A DNA stretch of 64,000 nt from Candidatus Gastranaerophilales bacterium (GCA_944323685.1 CALUTJ010000002.1:1-64000); one strand, 5' to 3'; shown: positions 37,337 to 46,965, counted from the stretch's first letter. The notes: generated by a model not told the origin, from the letters alone. Program-made: numbers and translations.

Positions 37337-38275
37337 TTAACTGTTGCCGTAAGCGGCGTAGACCTGTTCTTTATAAGGTGTTGATTTTATTGCTCCCATG
37401 CCGTGGCATTGAAGCGCCGCATCAATTGCCCCGAGTTTTGCTGCTTCAACGATTGTCATGCCGGAATTTAACCCGTGTAAAAACGCACCGTTGAAGGCAT
37501 CGCCGGAACCTGTAGAGTCGACTACTTCGCTGGTTTTAAATTCAACAAAAACGATATCGCCCTCGGCGCCGACAAAATAGCCTTTATCCTTGGCTGATTT
37601 TACTATTACTTTGTTTATACCTTTGTCCCAGAGGTGTTTTATGCATTTGTCGGGAGAGTCAATGTCAAAGACTCTGACAGAATCATGCTCGAGACTCAAA
37701 AACATTATATCAAGATATTGAGAAATCTCTTCAAAAGCTTCTCTTGCCTCTTCAACACTCCACAGTCTGTGGTCGTAATTTATGTCGTAAGCCGTGCATA
37801 TTCCGTTTTGAGAAGCAATCTGATAAGCTTTTTTTACAGCCTCTTTTGCGCTTAAAGACAGAGACTGCGTGCTGCCTGTGGTGTATAGAATATCAGCGCT
37901 CAGAATATAATCCTGAGAGATGTCGTCAATCGAAAGTTTTGTCGCGGCGGTTTTTTTTCTGTAATAAACAAATTCCTTCTGCGCATCTTCAGGGTGCCCG
38001 ATAAAATATATCCCGTTAAAACCGTCAATCAGCTTTACCTGTGATATATCAAGGCCTTCCAGCTGCCAGCTTTCCAGCAGAAATTCTTTAAAAGGGTCAT
38101 CCGCAACTCTTGTTATGTATCCGGCTTTTGACCCGAGACGCTGCGCCGCAACCGCCGTACACAGTGTATCCCCGCCGTAATATTTGTTAAGAGTCTGCGT
38201 GTAAGCCAGACTTGTGCTGCTTGAAAGTTCTATAAGGCTTTCGCCTATTGTTATTATATCTAAATGTTCACCCAT
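37337..38275 (-). CDS. PfkB-family sugar kinase, KdgK-like
   Basis: This 312-residue ribokinase-fold enzyme most resembles 2-keto-3-deoxygluconate kinases. Seen: IITIGESLIEL at the N terminus, GGDTLCTAVAAQRLGSKAG (substrate-binding glycines) and the PfkB signature DSTGSGDAFNGAF with the catalytic Asp. The exact sugar is uncertain. ATG 38275 is chosen because the in-frame extension upstream to 38332 is encoded by repeat A copy 4 and has no family similarity. No clear Shine-Dalgarno precedes it, so translation could start within the repeat instead. Confidence 0.8.
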   Translation of the reverse strand: MGEHLDIITIGESLIELSSSTSLAYTQTLNKYYGGDTLCTAVAAQRLGSKAGYITRVADDPFKEFLLESWQLEGLDISQVKLIDGFNGIYFIGHPEDAQKEFVYYRKKTAATKLSIDDISQDYILSADILYTTGSTQSLSLSAKEAVKKAYQIASQNGICTAYDINYDHRLWSVEEAREAFEEISQYLDIMFLSLEHDSVRVFDIDSPDKCIKHLWDKGINKVIVKSAKDKGYFVGAEGDIVFVEFKTSEVVDSTGSGDAFNGAFLHGLNSGMTIVEAAKLGAIDAALQCHGMGAIKSTPYKEQVYAAYGNS

Positions 38276-38276
38276 A

Positions 38277-38402
38277 ATATCTAATCTAGTGTCACAGTTG
38301 CCGACTCGAGCCTTCGAGCCGTCACTGCTCACCTTTTCAATGTATCACTCCAAAAATTCGTTCACGTCGCTTTGCTCCTTATCACGAATTTTTCTCGGAC
38401 AA
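38277..38402 (-). repeat. Repeat A, internally deleted copy 4
   Basis: This minus-strand copy lacks the GAAGCC/GGCTTC hairpin and its flanks (junction CTCACCTTTTCAATGTATCAC on the plus strand). The left inverted repeat and right end are kept. It directly abuts the start codon of the kinase gene and could encode 19 extra N-terminal residues. Confidence 0.85.
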
Positions 38403-38553
38403 TTTATTCCACTCAAACAATCTAGCACAAATATTTGTTAAAGTACATACGGTTTGTCTGAGAGAAGATATGTCCCAAAAATCGCCGGCGCGTATGTATA
38501 AAATATCCGGCAGGCTTTTATTGCGAATTATAGCCGGCAAACGTATAAATTTT

Positions 38554-38729
38554 GTCTGAGTGGGACCTCGCTTGTAGGAGTGGTACACGGAGTGCGAGTG
38601 GCGCCAAGTCTAGCATTTTACGGAAGTGACCCCATGTACTTGTTGCGGGTGCCCAGGTTATAATATGATAGTTGAACTTGTTTTATGCACCCGTTCAATA
38701 AGTTATCGGGGTCAGTTGACTATATGAAA
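38554..38729 (+). repeat. Repeat B, most shortened copy 5
   Basis: This 176-bp copy keeps only the left 25 bp (GTCTGAGTGGGACCTCGC), part of the variant right module shared with copy 3, the GGGTGC/GCACCC arm and the conserved right end. It fills the gap between the divergent repeat A copy 4 and the 3' end of the 5'-nucleotidase gene. Bases 38403-38553 hold nothing recognisable. Confidence 0.85.
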
Positions 38730-40316
38730 TTATTCGTGGATAATTCTTCCGTCTTCGTGGATATCTATGGGCTGTCCGTTAAAGGATTTTATGTAATCAA
38801 TCAGCATTTGAGTTTCGTTTTTTTCGCATTTATGAATAATTTTTTCCGGACAGGCAAGTGCTTCAAGCCCCTCACTGCCTCCGGCTACGAAAGTGTTGTA
38901 GGCAACTTTAAAGAATTTGTCGCTGCTCGGGTTTTGCCAGTTTAAAGGCACCTGTGTACCGTCTTCTTTTACTACAACAATATCTTTTACCCTGTCGTCT
39001 TTACCTATTTTGTATCTCAGACCGCTTACCTGCAAAGCGCCGGTTCTGTGGTATTTGCTTGTAGCTTTTATTGCATTGTTAAGGACGTCTACAATATCTT
39101 TTTCGCTCAATTTATAGACGTTTACGTCATTGTAAAACGGCATCAAATCCATTATATCCCTGTCAGTGACAGGTCCGGCAGGCAGACTGGCTCTTATGCC
39201 GCCCATGTTGTTAAAGACAATGTCCGCATCGGAAAATTTTCTGTAAGCATCACTTAAAAATGCACTCAGAGGACTTTCTTCAAGAACCGTTTCGGGTTTT
39301 GATTTTACATCGTGCGCAATAACACCGATTGTCTGCGGAGTCCCGAGAGAAATATTTTCCATTGTTTTTACAACAAGATTTTCCGGCTCTTTATCAAGGT
39401 TTTTGATTTCGTTTTTAGCCTGAATAATTCTGCCGTATTTGTCGTAAACAACATCAAGAACCCCGTAAGAATGGCCGTTTTTGCCTGCCTGAGTGACAAT
39501 TACCCATTCGCCGCGCGGGGATTTAAAGAGGTTTTTACCCTCTGTAAGGCCTTCTAACGTATCGTGAGAGTGTCCGTCATTTATAATATCAATACCGGCA
39601 ACATTTTTGGCTATTTGAGAAGACGCATCTATTCCGAGGTGAGATACAAGTTTTATGATATTTACGCCCTGTTTTTCAAGTTTTTCAACTTCTTTTCTTA
39701 CGGCGTCCTCGGTTTCTTTAAGATTCAAAACTTTAACATCCTTAGCGCCTTCCTGACTCTGGGTGCTTAAACGCGAAAACAAATCAACCGGAACAAGCCC
39801 GATGTAGCCGATTTTTCTGCCGTTTTCTTCAACAACCATTGATGACGCCAGACGCCCCGCATCTATGTCATCCTTCAGCGGATAAGAGGCAATTTTTGTG
39901 CTGTCTTTGGGCTGAAGGTTCAAAGCGAGAGTCTTGAATTTAGCATAATCAAGCATTTCAGACAAACCCTCGGCACCTTTGTAATCCATATTGTGGTTTC
40001 CGGGTGCGGCAGCCGTGATGTTGCACATATTCATCATTTTTACTATGGCTATATTTTTGTCGCGTCCCGAGCCTACCCACTCATCACCGGATAAAATAAC
40101 ATCTCCGCCGGGGTTTTCCAGTTTAAAACGGTCTGATACGGTTTTGAACTTTCTAAACGCCTTTAAATGACCGTGAAAGTCGTTTCCGTAAAGGGTCTTT
40201 TGTCTGAATGTATCGTTTGAACTCCTGTTTGAAGATGCATTGCCTGAGGCTTGCGAGCTTTGTCCGAACTTGATTTTCGGTGTATAAAAACTGTTGAAAT
40301 TATTATTAATATACAT
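38730..40316 (-). CDS. 5'-nucleotidase/UshA-like metallophosphatase without Sec signal
   Basis: This 528-residue protein has a metallophosphatase domain (GNDFHGH with D46 and H48, GDEWVGS with D78, GNHNMDY with N107-H108, VSHLG, DGHSHD) and a C-terminal 5'-nucleotidase domain (NMGGIRASLPAG, YNTFVAGGSEG). Homologues hydrolyse nucleotides or UDP-sugars in the periplasm and carry a signal peptide. Here the start at 40316 gives MYINNNFNSFYTPKIKFGQ with no hydrophobic segment, but with the KFG motif seen in other proteins of this window. A longer start at 40385 would not give a clear signal peptide either. Its stop codon abuts repeat B copy 5. Confidence 0.85.
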   Translation of the reverse strand: MYINNNFNSFYTPKIKFGQSSQASGNASSNRSSNDTFRQKTLYGNDFHGHLKAFRKFKTVSDRFKLENPGGDVILSGDEWVGSGRDKNIAIVKMMNMCNITAAAPGNHNMDYKGAEGLSEMLDYAKFKTLALNLQPKDSTKIASYPLKDDIDAGRLASSMVVEENGRKIGYIGLVPVDLFSRLSTQSQEGAKDVKVLNLKETEDAVRKEVEKLEKQGVNIIKLVSHLGIDASSQIAKNVAGIDIINDGHSHDTLEGLTEGKNLFKSPRGEWVIVTQAGKNGHSYGVLDVVYDKYGRIIQAKNEIKNLDKEPENLVVKTMENISLGTPQTIGVIAHDVKSKPETVLEESPLSAFLSDAYRKFSDADIVFNNMGGIRASLPAGPVTDRDIMDLMPFYNDVNVYKLSEKDIVDVLNNAIKATSKYHRTGALQVSGLRYKIGKDDRVKDIVVVKEDGTQVPLNWQNPSSDKFFKVAYNTFVAGGSEGLEALACPEKIIHKCEKNETQMLIDYIKSFNGQPIDIHEDGRIIHE

Positions 40317-40470
40317 GTAAGAACCTGCCGCTTCTGTCACTTGTATAAAACATGTAAAATCTAAAATTTGCTTTATTGTTAACATTTGTTTACAAAGACA
40401 GGAAAAATGTAAATTCTAAAAAAAAAATTGTTTTTATATAAATAAGGTTAGAAATAGGAAGCATTAAACT

Positions 40471-41700
40471 ATGGTCAACGGTATCTCAGGTCAAAATTCA
40501 CAATATGCAGGTTTTTATAGAGCAGCAGCAGGCAACGCAATTGTTAACCAGAACGATGTAAAAAATATGGTTAACTTTTTAAACGGCCAGCCTGTTACCG
40601 TTTATCCCGAACCTACTATCGGCCAATTAACTGTTCAAACTCTTCCTTTTGCGGCAGCAATCGGCGGTGTTCAAGGGTTTCAGGCATTAAAAGCCAATAA
40701 TTATAATTTTAAAGATACAATTAGTAAAATAAAAGCAGCTCATCCGTATACACAGAGAAGCGAAGCATTAAAATCAGGTTTAGACAATATCAAAAGAGAA
40801 TACGGCGAAATTTTCAAAAAGAACGTGACTGCTAACCAGTCAAGAGCACCTTTCGGATTGTCTAAACTATTAGATAAAATCCCCGGATACACAAAATTAA
40901 GAAATTCCGGTATCGGTAAAGCAATGGGCAAATCCGGTGCAGGTTGGATGATGGTATTTGATGCAGCAGGCAAAACATTGTCGGATGTTGTACCTACCTT
41001 CCAGCAGCTCGGTTTTTCAGCAGGTATGAAACAGGTTGCTAAATCAGGAACACAGGTACTCGCAGGCGGCGCAGGCTGGCTGGCAGGTGACGCAGTAGGT
41101 ACTGCAATCGGTACTGCAATCGGTACAGCAATTTGCCCCGGCATAGGTACAGCAATCGGCGGTTTCTTAGGCAAGTTCCTCGGCGGCGTTGTCGGCAGCG
41201 CACTCGCAGCAAAAGGCGCTAAAGCTATCACCGGCAAAAACGAACTCGAAAAAGTTCAAGAACAACAAATGAATCAAGTAACCCAGCAAATTGAAAATGA
41301 TCCTAATTCAAAACTCGCTCTTGCCCAGCAAACTCTTGAAGCAGCAGAACAAATTCTCGCTCAAGACCCTAACAATCAGGATGCACTTGCAGCCAAAGCT
41401 TCAGCAGAAAAAGTAATCGCTGAATATCAAACAACTGCACAACCTGCTGCACAAGCACAAACTCAACAACACTTCTCAAAGATTCCTGCTCAACAGGGCG
41501 GATTCGCTACAACAATGAGCGGTGTACCTGTAGTTCCCGGTTTCAACGGTTTCGGTTATGATATGAACCAGTACAAACAGGCAATGCAAACAGCTTCTAT
41601 GCCTTTTGCAAACAACTATCAGGCAATGGCCAATACACAAATCGCAAATCCGGCAGCTAACCCTTTTATGCCGCAGCAAACTCAACAAAAAGCACAATAG
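40471..41700 (+). CDS. Glycine-zipper protein, uncharacterised
   Basis: This 409-residue protein is not recognised. A long Gly/Ala stretch at about 196-250 (AGGAGWLAGDAVGTAIG and onward) has repeated G-x3-G spacing, as in glycine-zipper helices that pack into or across membranes. A Gln/Ala-rich C-terminal part follows (about 258-409), with a TPR-like LALAQQTLEAAEQILAQDPN and a flexible Gln/Pro/Asn tail. There is no Sec signal. Glycine-zipper segments occur in secreted effectors and pore-formers, so export is possible but inferred. A terminator follows at 41739. Confidence 0.65.
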   Translation: MVNGISGQNSQYAGFYRAAAGNAIVNQNDVKNMVNFLNGQPVTVYPEPTIGQLTVQTLPFAAAIGGVQGFQALKANNYNFKDTISKIKAAHPYTQRSEALKSGLDNIKREYGEIFKKNVTANQSRAPFGLSKLLDKIPGYTKLRNSGIGKAMGKSGAGWMMVFDAAGKTLSDVVPTFQQLGFSAGMKQVAKSGTQVLAGGAGWLAGDAVGTAIGTAIGTAICPGIGTAIGGFLGKFLGGVVGSALAAKGAKAITGKNELEKVQEQQMNQVTQQIENDPNSKLALAQQTLEAAEQILAQDPNNQDALAAKASAEKVIAEYQTTAQPAAQAQTQQHFSKIPAQQGGFATTMSGVPVVPGFNGFGYDMNQYKQAMQTASMPFANNYQAMANTQIANPAANPFMPQQTQQKAQ

Positions 41701-41738
41701 TCTAAATTCTATATAACTTATAACTACGCATAAAACAA

Positions 41739-41767
41739 AAAGCGGTCTTAATATTCAAGACCGCTTT
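41739..41767. terminator. Bidirectional hairpin terminator
   Basis: AAAGCGGTCTT and AAGACCGCTTT form a perfect 11-bp stem with a 7-nt loop, 38 bp after the glycine-zipper gene. On the minus strand the stem runs into TTTTGTTTTA, so it may also stop the copG transcript. Confidence 0.7.
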
Positions 41768-41914
41768 ACTCTTTATAAACCTATTCCTTATTCCCCATTA
41801 GTCCAGTATTGCGTCTAATCTGTTCCTGCTGCCGTTTAAGAAAAATATCCGTATTCAACAGCGTGCCGTTTGTATCGAATTTTTCAAACAGAAATTAATT
41901 AAATTAAAGCTTTT

Positions 41915-42103
41915 TTAGTCCAGTAATGCCTCTAAGATTGTTGCGTTTTTAGCAGCCAGTGTGTTTTCTCTGACTTTATTTCTGTGGATGTAAGTTCTCA
42001 GAGCTTCGCGAATAAGTTCGCTTCTTGAACGATTTTCGTTTTCTGCAACTTGATCGATTTCATCTAAGAATTTTTCCGGCATAGAAATAAGTACTCTTGA
42101 CAT
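41915..42103 (-). CDS. CopG-family ribbon-helix-helix regulator
   Basis: This 62-residue DNA-binding protein has the ribbon-helix-helix pattern: beta strand SRVLISMP (2-9), helix EKFLDEIDQVAENE (10-23), turn NRSRS and helix ELIREALRTYIHRN (29-42). Such proteins bind short direct repeats as dimers. A strong AGGAGG precedes the ATG. Directly upstream is a row of TCTCTCGT repeats (42121-42177), so autoregulation is likely. No toxin gene is obvious next to it, although antitoxins often have this fold. A gap of 147 bp with no supported gene separates it from the terminator at 41739-41767. Confidence 0.85.
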   Translation of the reverse strand: MSRVLISMPEKFLDEIDQVAENENRSRSELIREALRTYIHRNKVRENTLAAKNATILEALLD

Positions 42104-42120
42104 AAAGTTTCCTCCTGTGT

Positions 42121-42177
42121 TCTCTCGTTTTCTCTCGTGTTTGTTTCTCTCGTTTTGTTCTCTTAATTATCTCTCGT
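42121..42177 (-). promoter_or_regulatory. Probable CopG operator array
   Basis: TCTCTCGT occurs at 42121, 42131, 42146 and 42170, all in one orientation, with a related TTCTCTTA near 42158. The first two are spaced 10 bp, one helical turn. The array lies between the copG start codon (42103) and the AT-rich region where its promoter should be. Confidence 0.65.
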
Positions 42178-42321
42178 ACTTATATAAAAAATTTTTTTAA
42201 ATAAAAATTGCTTATTTTGTATATAAAAAGTATATTTTAGTTAACAAAACTTAACACAAAGCTGAAAAACCTTGTTAAACAAAGGCTTTTGACACGGGTG
42301 TGCAAACGGATAGGATTAGAA

Positions 42322-43206
42322 TTATATTTGAGAAAACGTTTTAAAATGCGCTTTAACCGCATTTTTAAGCTCTTCTTTTGAGTATTTTGCAGCTATTTTT
42401 TTAGCGGTTTCCAGCACTAAAGATGAGGCTCCTTTGGGAATTTCCACCCCGTATTTTTGCGACAGCTCTGCTATTCCTTTTAAAAACTGTTCTCTTGCAA
42501 TTATCGAGGCCGCAGCCACGGCAATATCTGCTTCGGCCTTGCAGCGCTGCTCGAGGCGAATGTTTTTGCCTTTTTGCATCAAAGCGTTTTGTATAAGTTT
42601 TTCGTCCCCGAATTTGTCGGACAAAGCACAGGAGCATTGAGTTTTTTCGAGGATATTTTCAATGGCTCTGGCATGTCCCCATGCAAGAAGCTTGTTGAGG
42701 TTATTCATCTTTGCATAAAGTTCGTTATATTTTTGAGGGTTAATCGTCACAATCGAAAAAACGCAGTTGTTTTTTATCACTGCCGCGAGTTTGGAAATAT
42801 TTTTGTCGTCCACTTTTTTGCAGTCTTTTATGCCTGCCTGCGCAAGCAGCGAGGTGGTGTTTTCGTCAACAAAAACAGCTGCAATAACAAGCGGGCCGAA
42901 GAAATCACCCTTACCCGACTCATCGGTACCCGCGTGGCAAACCGGTATGTCTAAACCGTCAAGAGCGGGGGCGCCGGTTTGTACGGGCGAACCGCCGCAA
43001 AGTTTTTGTATTTCATCGGCAATATCAGACACTTCTGCGCCCTGTACGAGCAATTTGCCGGTATGATACAAAGTTGCGCTGTATTTAGCGGTTTTGGCTC
43101 TCCACACGGCATTTTGGGCTGAAGATATCACTGCCCCGTCTTTTTCAAAAAAAACTTTTAATTCCTGTTCCTGAGATTTGTCTATTTTTTGAGAATAACT
43201 GTTCAT
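42322..43206 (-). CDS. rnhC: Ribonuclease HIII
   Basis: RNase HIII cleaves RNA in RNA-DNA hybrids. This 294-residue protein has the characteristic N-terminal TBP-like extension (about 1-85) and the catalytic domain opening GTDESGKGDFFGPLV, with D95 and E96 and the DESGKGD hallmark of type HIII. Later come KDCKKVDDKNI and an AEADIAVAAASIIAR helix carrying further acidic residues. The start is supported by GGAG upstream. It is transcribed divergently from the AsmA-like gene. Confidence 0.93.
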   Translation of the reverse strand: MNSYSQKIDKSQEQELKVFFEKDGAVISSAQNAVWRAKTAKYSATLYHTGKLLVQGAEVSDIADEIQKLCGGSPVQTGAPALDGLDIPVCHAGTDESGKGDFFGPLVIAAVFVDENTTSLLAQAGIKDCKKVDDKNISKLAAVIKNNCVFSIVTINPQKYNELYAKMNNLNKLLAWGHARAIENILEKTQCSCALSDKFGDEKLIQNALMQKGKNIRLEQRCKAEADIAVAAASIIAREQFLKGIAELSQKYGVEIPKGASSLVLETAKKIAAKYSKEELKNAVKAHFKTFSQI

Positions 43207-43249
43207 CTAAACTCCGATTGAATTGCAACTTACAAACTATAACACAATA

Positions 43250-43278
43250 ATGACACAAGATAAAAAGTATTATATAAT
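43250..43278 (+). promoter_or_regulatory. Promoter of the AsmA-like gene
   Basis: ATGACA (43250-43255) and TATAAT (43273-43278) are separated by 17 bp, 60 bp before the start codon. One mismatch from consensus in the -35 and none in the -10. Confidence 0.6.
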
Positions 43279-43338
43279 TTATGCGAGAGAAAGGTTTTAA
43301 GGCTGACAGAGGAGCAAATAATATTCGGAGCCGGTAAG

Positions 43339-46300
43339 ATGAAAGCTGCAAAATGGATTTTAATACTTTTGTTTACAATGATAACGGCCGTTTATCTTGC
43401 CGTATATCTTGCTTTGCCGTACTTTTTAAACAAATATGACTACTCGAAGCTTTTGAGCGATGCAATAAAAAACAAAACCGGACTTATCGTTAACATACAC
43501 GATTACAAACTCAGCGTGTCGCCGGCGCTTAACATAAACTTCAAAGCCGGTGAAATACAGGCGTTTTACCCTGACAAAAAGCAGTTTCTTGATATAAAAA
43601 AAGCAGATATAACAATTTCTACGATTTATCTGCTGAAAAAAGAAATCAGGCTCAACAGGGTGAAAGCCGGAGAGTTTCAGCTTTCGACAAAACTTTTAAA
43701 AAACGGAAAAACAACTCTGCTTCAGTATTTTGAACAGAATATAAAGCAGGCTGATTTTGATTATAAGTTTTCCAAAAAACACCCTAATATATACGCAGAC
43801 AAATACATAATAAAACTCAAAGACGAAGAATCCGGCCAAAAATTCAAACTAAAAGGCAAAGACTTTAAATCACGCCAGAGCATTGATTTAAAAAACATTG
43901 TAATAGAATCCTCGGGCGACATGTTCTGCTTTGACAGAAAATATCTCGGCTATAAAGCACGCGTAACTGTGCCGGTTGTGCTTTTGGAAAATTCTGAGAA
44001 AACGCTCATCGACTTTACCGTAGACGATTTGTACAAATACAATTTTTCGGCAAACGTCAACACGGATATAAAAATCTACGCCAAGGATAAAAAGTTTGAT
44101 TACATAACCGGCAGAACAGACATTGATAACTTCCGCCTTAAGTTAGGCGCAAAGACCCTGCCGCCGAGCTTTTTCCATATAGTTTTTGCAAAAGACAAAG
44201 CAAAATTAGTATCAAAATTTTATACGGACATAAATGAGCTGACCGACATAAATGCGGATATAAAACTTTCAAAACCGTATAAAATCTATATGACATGCCG
44301 GTGTCCGAAAGCCGATATATCAAATCTTCAAAACACTATAGTGCCTGTGTTGAACCTTTTTAAAATAAAAAACAACCTCTCGGAATTTAAAACACAGGGG
44401 AAACTGAGTGCAGACTTTAAATTGCAGACGGATTTAAAGACAATATCGTCTAACGGAACCTTGAATATAACAAATGCTTCAATATCGCACAAAAGCATCC
44501 CTCTTAAAATAACGGGAGTAAATGCCGTTGTTGATTTTTCGGACAATGCAATAAACATAAAGAAATCGGATATCCTTGTAAACTCGCAGCCGCTGAAAAT
44601 AACGGGCAGTGTGGACAAACACGCTGCGGCCGATATTACGGTGACCGCGCAGAATCTTGCACTGAATCACATTATAAACGCCTTTCCCGTATTAAAACCG
44701 GATAAAAACATCACTCTGGGCTCAGGCAGTGTGTCGCTGAAAGCCAATTTTAAAGGCAAACTGAATTCGCTTAAACCCGTAATAAAAATTTCCGTAAAAA
44801 ATCTGGCCGGAGAGGAAACGGCAAAAAAAATAAAATTCAGCGTTAAAGAACTGGTTTTTGATGTTTCTGCCGCAGAATCAAACGCAGCAGCAAAATACAA
44901 CGGAATAATTGAGCTAAAAGATGTAATTTGCTCCTCAACCACCCTTCCTGCGGGGACTGACACAATAAAATCCGATTCACTCAGCGCAAAAATAACAAAC
45001 GACATCATACAATTGTTACCTGCAAAAATAAACGCAGGCAAAGCAAAATTGACGGTTTCCGGCGATGTAAAAAATTACCTGAAATCACCTGAAGCAAATA
45101 TTAACATCGCGGGGACAATTGACAGCCTGTTTGTGAAAAGCCTTATCCCTTCGGGAGAAAGCCTTCTTGCAAAAGGATATTTGCCTCTTAAAACAACAAT
45201 AAAGACAAAAAATAAAAAGGCTGATATAGACCTCAAAGTGCTTGCGAATCCGCAGAATTATATTACTCCGGTAAAAGTAAAAAGTTTTGACTCGACAACA
45301 ACACTTACAACGCTCAGGGCATCAATTTCGGACAACCTTCTTACGCTTGACGATGCAACAATGTATTACGCAGGCAGCACAAACAGCCTGCTAAAGGATA
45401 TTGATACAACTAACCTTAAAAAAGCGATAAATATAAAAGGTAAAATCAAAGACCTTTCTTCAACTCCGGTGATAGAAAAGCTTCACATATCAACGCCGAC
45501 AGCTTTAACGCTAAACATACCGCAGACAAAAGACGGAACTTTAAACCTCACGGCCAATATAACCGCTGCGGGAAAAATCGACAAATTGAGCGCTGACGGA
45601 AATATTTCTGCCGCGGATATATCGATACCGTCAATGTATGTCAGGGCACAAAACGCTCAAATTATCCTCAACAACAACATAATAACCGTAAAAACTGACG
45701 ATTTAAGAATAAAAGACACCAACCTTGCGATAGAAGCGTCTGCAAAGCCGGATATACTTACTTCCAACAAGATAGATTATCTTAAATTGACTGCTTCTTA
45801 TATAGATATGGATTATCTGACCGGACTTTTGTCCCTGTTTAATCCTTCAAAATATGCACCGGGAAATGATTTCCCCTACATAATATCTTCAGGTAATCTT
45901 GATATAAAATCTTTCAAAATGGGGGTAATAAAAGCGCAGAATATTACCGCAAAAATCACATCGCAGAAAAATAATCTTTATATATCAGACCTGTTTGCCG
46001 ATGCTTACGGGGGAAAAGCCGCTGCAAAAATTGTATACAACTTCCCCTATACAAATATCAAAGCGGAGGTTCAGGCAAGAGGGCTGAATGCAGCCTCTGT
46101 CGCCGCAGCGTTCATGCCGGCAGACAAAGGAATTTCCGGCACACTTGATTTTGACGCTTCAGTTAACATGATGGGTACGACACCGCAGCAGCAATTAAAT
46201 ACCATGAAAGGCACTGCCGATGTGCTTATCAAAAACGGAAGGCTCGGGCAGCTGGGGCGGTTTGAACATTTTTTGTATGCACAGAATCTTCTGTCGCAAA

Positions 46301-46965
46301 AACTGATATACGCAAGCCTGAACAGTGCAAAGCAGGCAATAAGTCCACAAGATACCGGCATGATTTCGTATCTGAAGGCTAAAGTAAAATTCGGCGCTGG
46401 CTATGCTCATCTAAACCCCGTTCTTACCTCGGGGCCGAGAATGAGTATGTATATAAAAGGCAAAATAAATCTGGTAACGCAGGATGTGGATTTAAAAATT
46501 CTTGGCAAAATCTCCTCAGATGTGTCAGGCTCTCTGGGTTTGCTCGGGTCTATGACAATAAAAGACTTTCTTGACGAACATACAAAATACGGTCCTGTTA
46601 TAGCCAACCTGTTTGACTCATACAATACGGAGCTTCCCGAAACCGACATAAGCACAATCCCCGCACTCAGCCCTGCCGGCAGCGCACAAACAAAGAATTT
46701 TCAGGTAATAATCTCGGGCGACCCTGACAGCGTAAAAGCTGTTAAATCCTTTACGTGGGTAAATCCGACAGGCACTAAAGAAAAAATACTGACACAAAAA
46801 GTTAAAAAAGCCATAAGCGAGGCATTGCCGTCAAAAACCTCACAGGATACTCAACCCGTCCTGCCAAAACCTCAGCCGCAAATTCAGACTGCCCCGCAGA
46901 CTGCCGTACCGGACTTTTTGGATAAAATCCCTGATGAGTTTAAAAAGTCCGAGAAAAATTCGTGA
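43339..46965 (+). CDS. AsmA-like envelope protein (1208 residues)
   Basis: This large AsmA/TamB-type protein has one N-terminal membrane helix (5-28, WILILLFTMITAVYLAVYL), then a long series of beta strands predicted to fill the periplasm, and an AsmA-like C-terminal block with GTADVLIKNGRLGQLGRFEHF. Such proteins form hydrophobic grooves that carry phospholipids between inner and outer membranes. The very last residues, SEKNS and the stop, are encoded by repeat A copy 5 and are identical to the end of NadE (58747). The Pro/Gln-rich tail before it may be flexible. A promoter lies at 43250-43278. Confidence 0.8.
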   Translation: MKAAKWILILLFTMITAVYLAVYLALPYFLNKYDYSKLLSDAIKNKTGLIVNIHDYKLSVSPALNINFKAGEIQAFYPDKKQFLDIKKADITISTIYLLKKEIRLNRVKAGEFQLSTKLLKNGKTTLLQYFEQNIKQADFDYKFSKKHPNIYADKYIIKLKDEESGQKFKLKGKDFKSRQSIDLKNIVIESSGDMFCFDRKYLGYKARVTVPVVLLENSEKTLIDFTVDDLYKYNFSANVNTDIKIYAKDKKFDYITGRTDIDNFRLKLGAKTLPPSFFHIVFAKDKAKLVSKFYTDINELTDINADIKLSKPYKIYMTCRCPKADISNLQNTIVPVLNLFKIKNNLSEFKTQGKLSADFKLQTDLKTISSNGTLNITNASISHKSIPLKITGVNAVVDFSDNAINIKKSDILVNSQPLKITGSVDKHAAADITVTAQNLALNHIINAFPVLKPDKNITLGSGSVSLKANFKGKLNSLKPVIKISVKNLAGEETAKKIKFSVKELVFDVSAAESNAAAKYNGIIELKDVICSSTTLPAGTDTIKSDSLSAKITNDIIQLLPAKINAGKAKLTVSGDVKNYLKSPEANINIAGTIDSLFVKSLIPSGESLLAKGYLPLKTTIKTKNKKADIDLKVLANPQNYITPVKVKSFDSTTTLTTLRASISDNLLTLDDATMYYAGSTNSLLKDIDTTNLKKAINIKGKIKDLSSTPVIEKLHISTPTALTLNIPQTKDGTLNLTANITAAGKIDKLSADGNISAADISIPSMYVRAQNAQIILNNNIITVKTDDLRIKDTNLAIEASAKPDILTSNKIDYLKLTASYIDMDYLTGLLSLFNPSKYAPGNDFPYIISSGNLDIKSFKMGVIKAQNITAKITSQKNNLYISDLFADAYGGKAAAKIVYNFPYTNIKAEVQARGLNAASVAAAFMPADKGISGTLDFDASVNMMGTTPQQQLNTMKGTADVLIKNGRLGQLGRFEHFLYAQNLLSQKLIYASLNSAKQAISPQDTGMISYLKAKVKFGAGYAHLNPVLTSGPRMSMYIKGKINLVTQDVDLKILGKISSDVSGSLGLLGSMTIKDFLDEHTKYGPVIANLFDSYNTELPETDISTIPALSPAGSAQTKNFQVIISGDPDSVKAVKSFTWVNPTGTKEKILTQKVKKAISEALPSKTSQDTQPVLPKPQPQIQTAPQTAVPDFLDKIPDEFKKSEKNS

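Noticed and set aside
41801-41900. Short minus-strand frame ending near the copG gene
   Set aside because: About 38 codons, no start with a ribosome-binding site, weak similarity only at the end; may be a decayed copG-like end, but not supportable as a gene.
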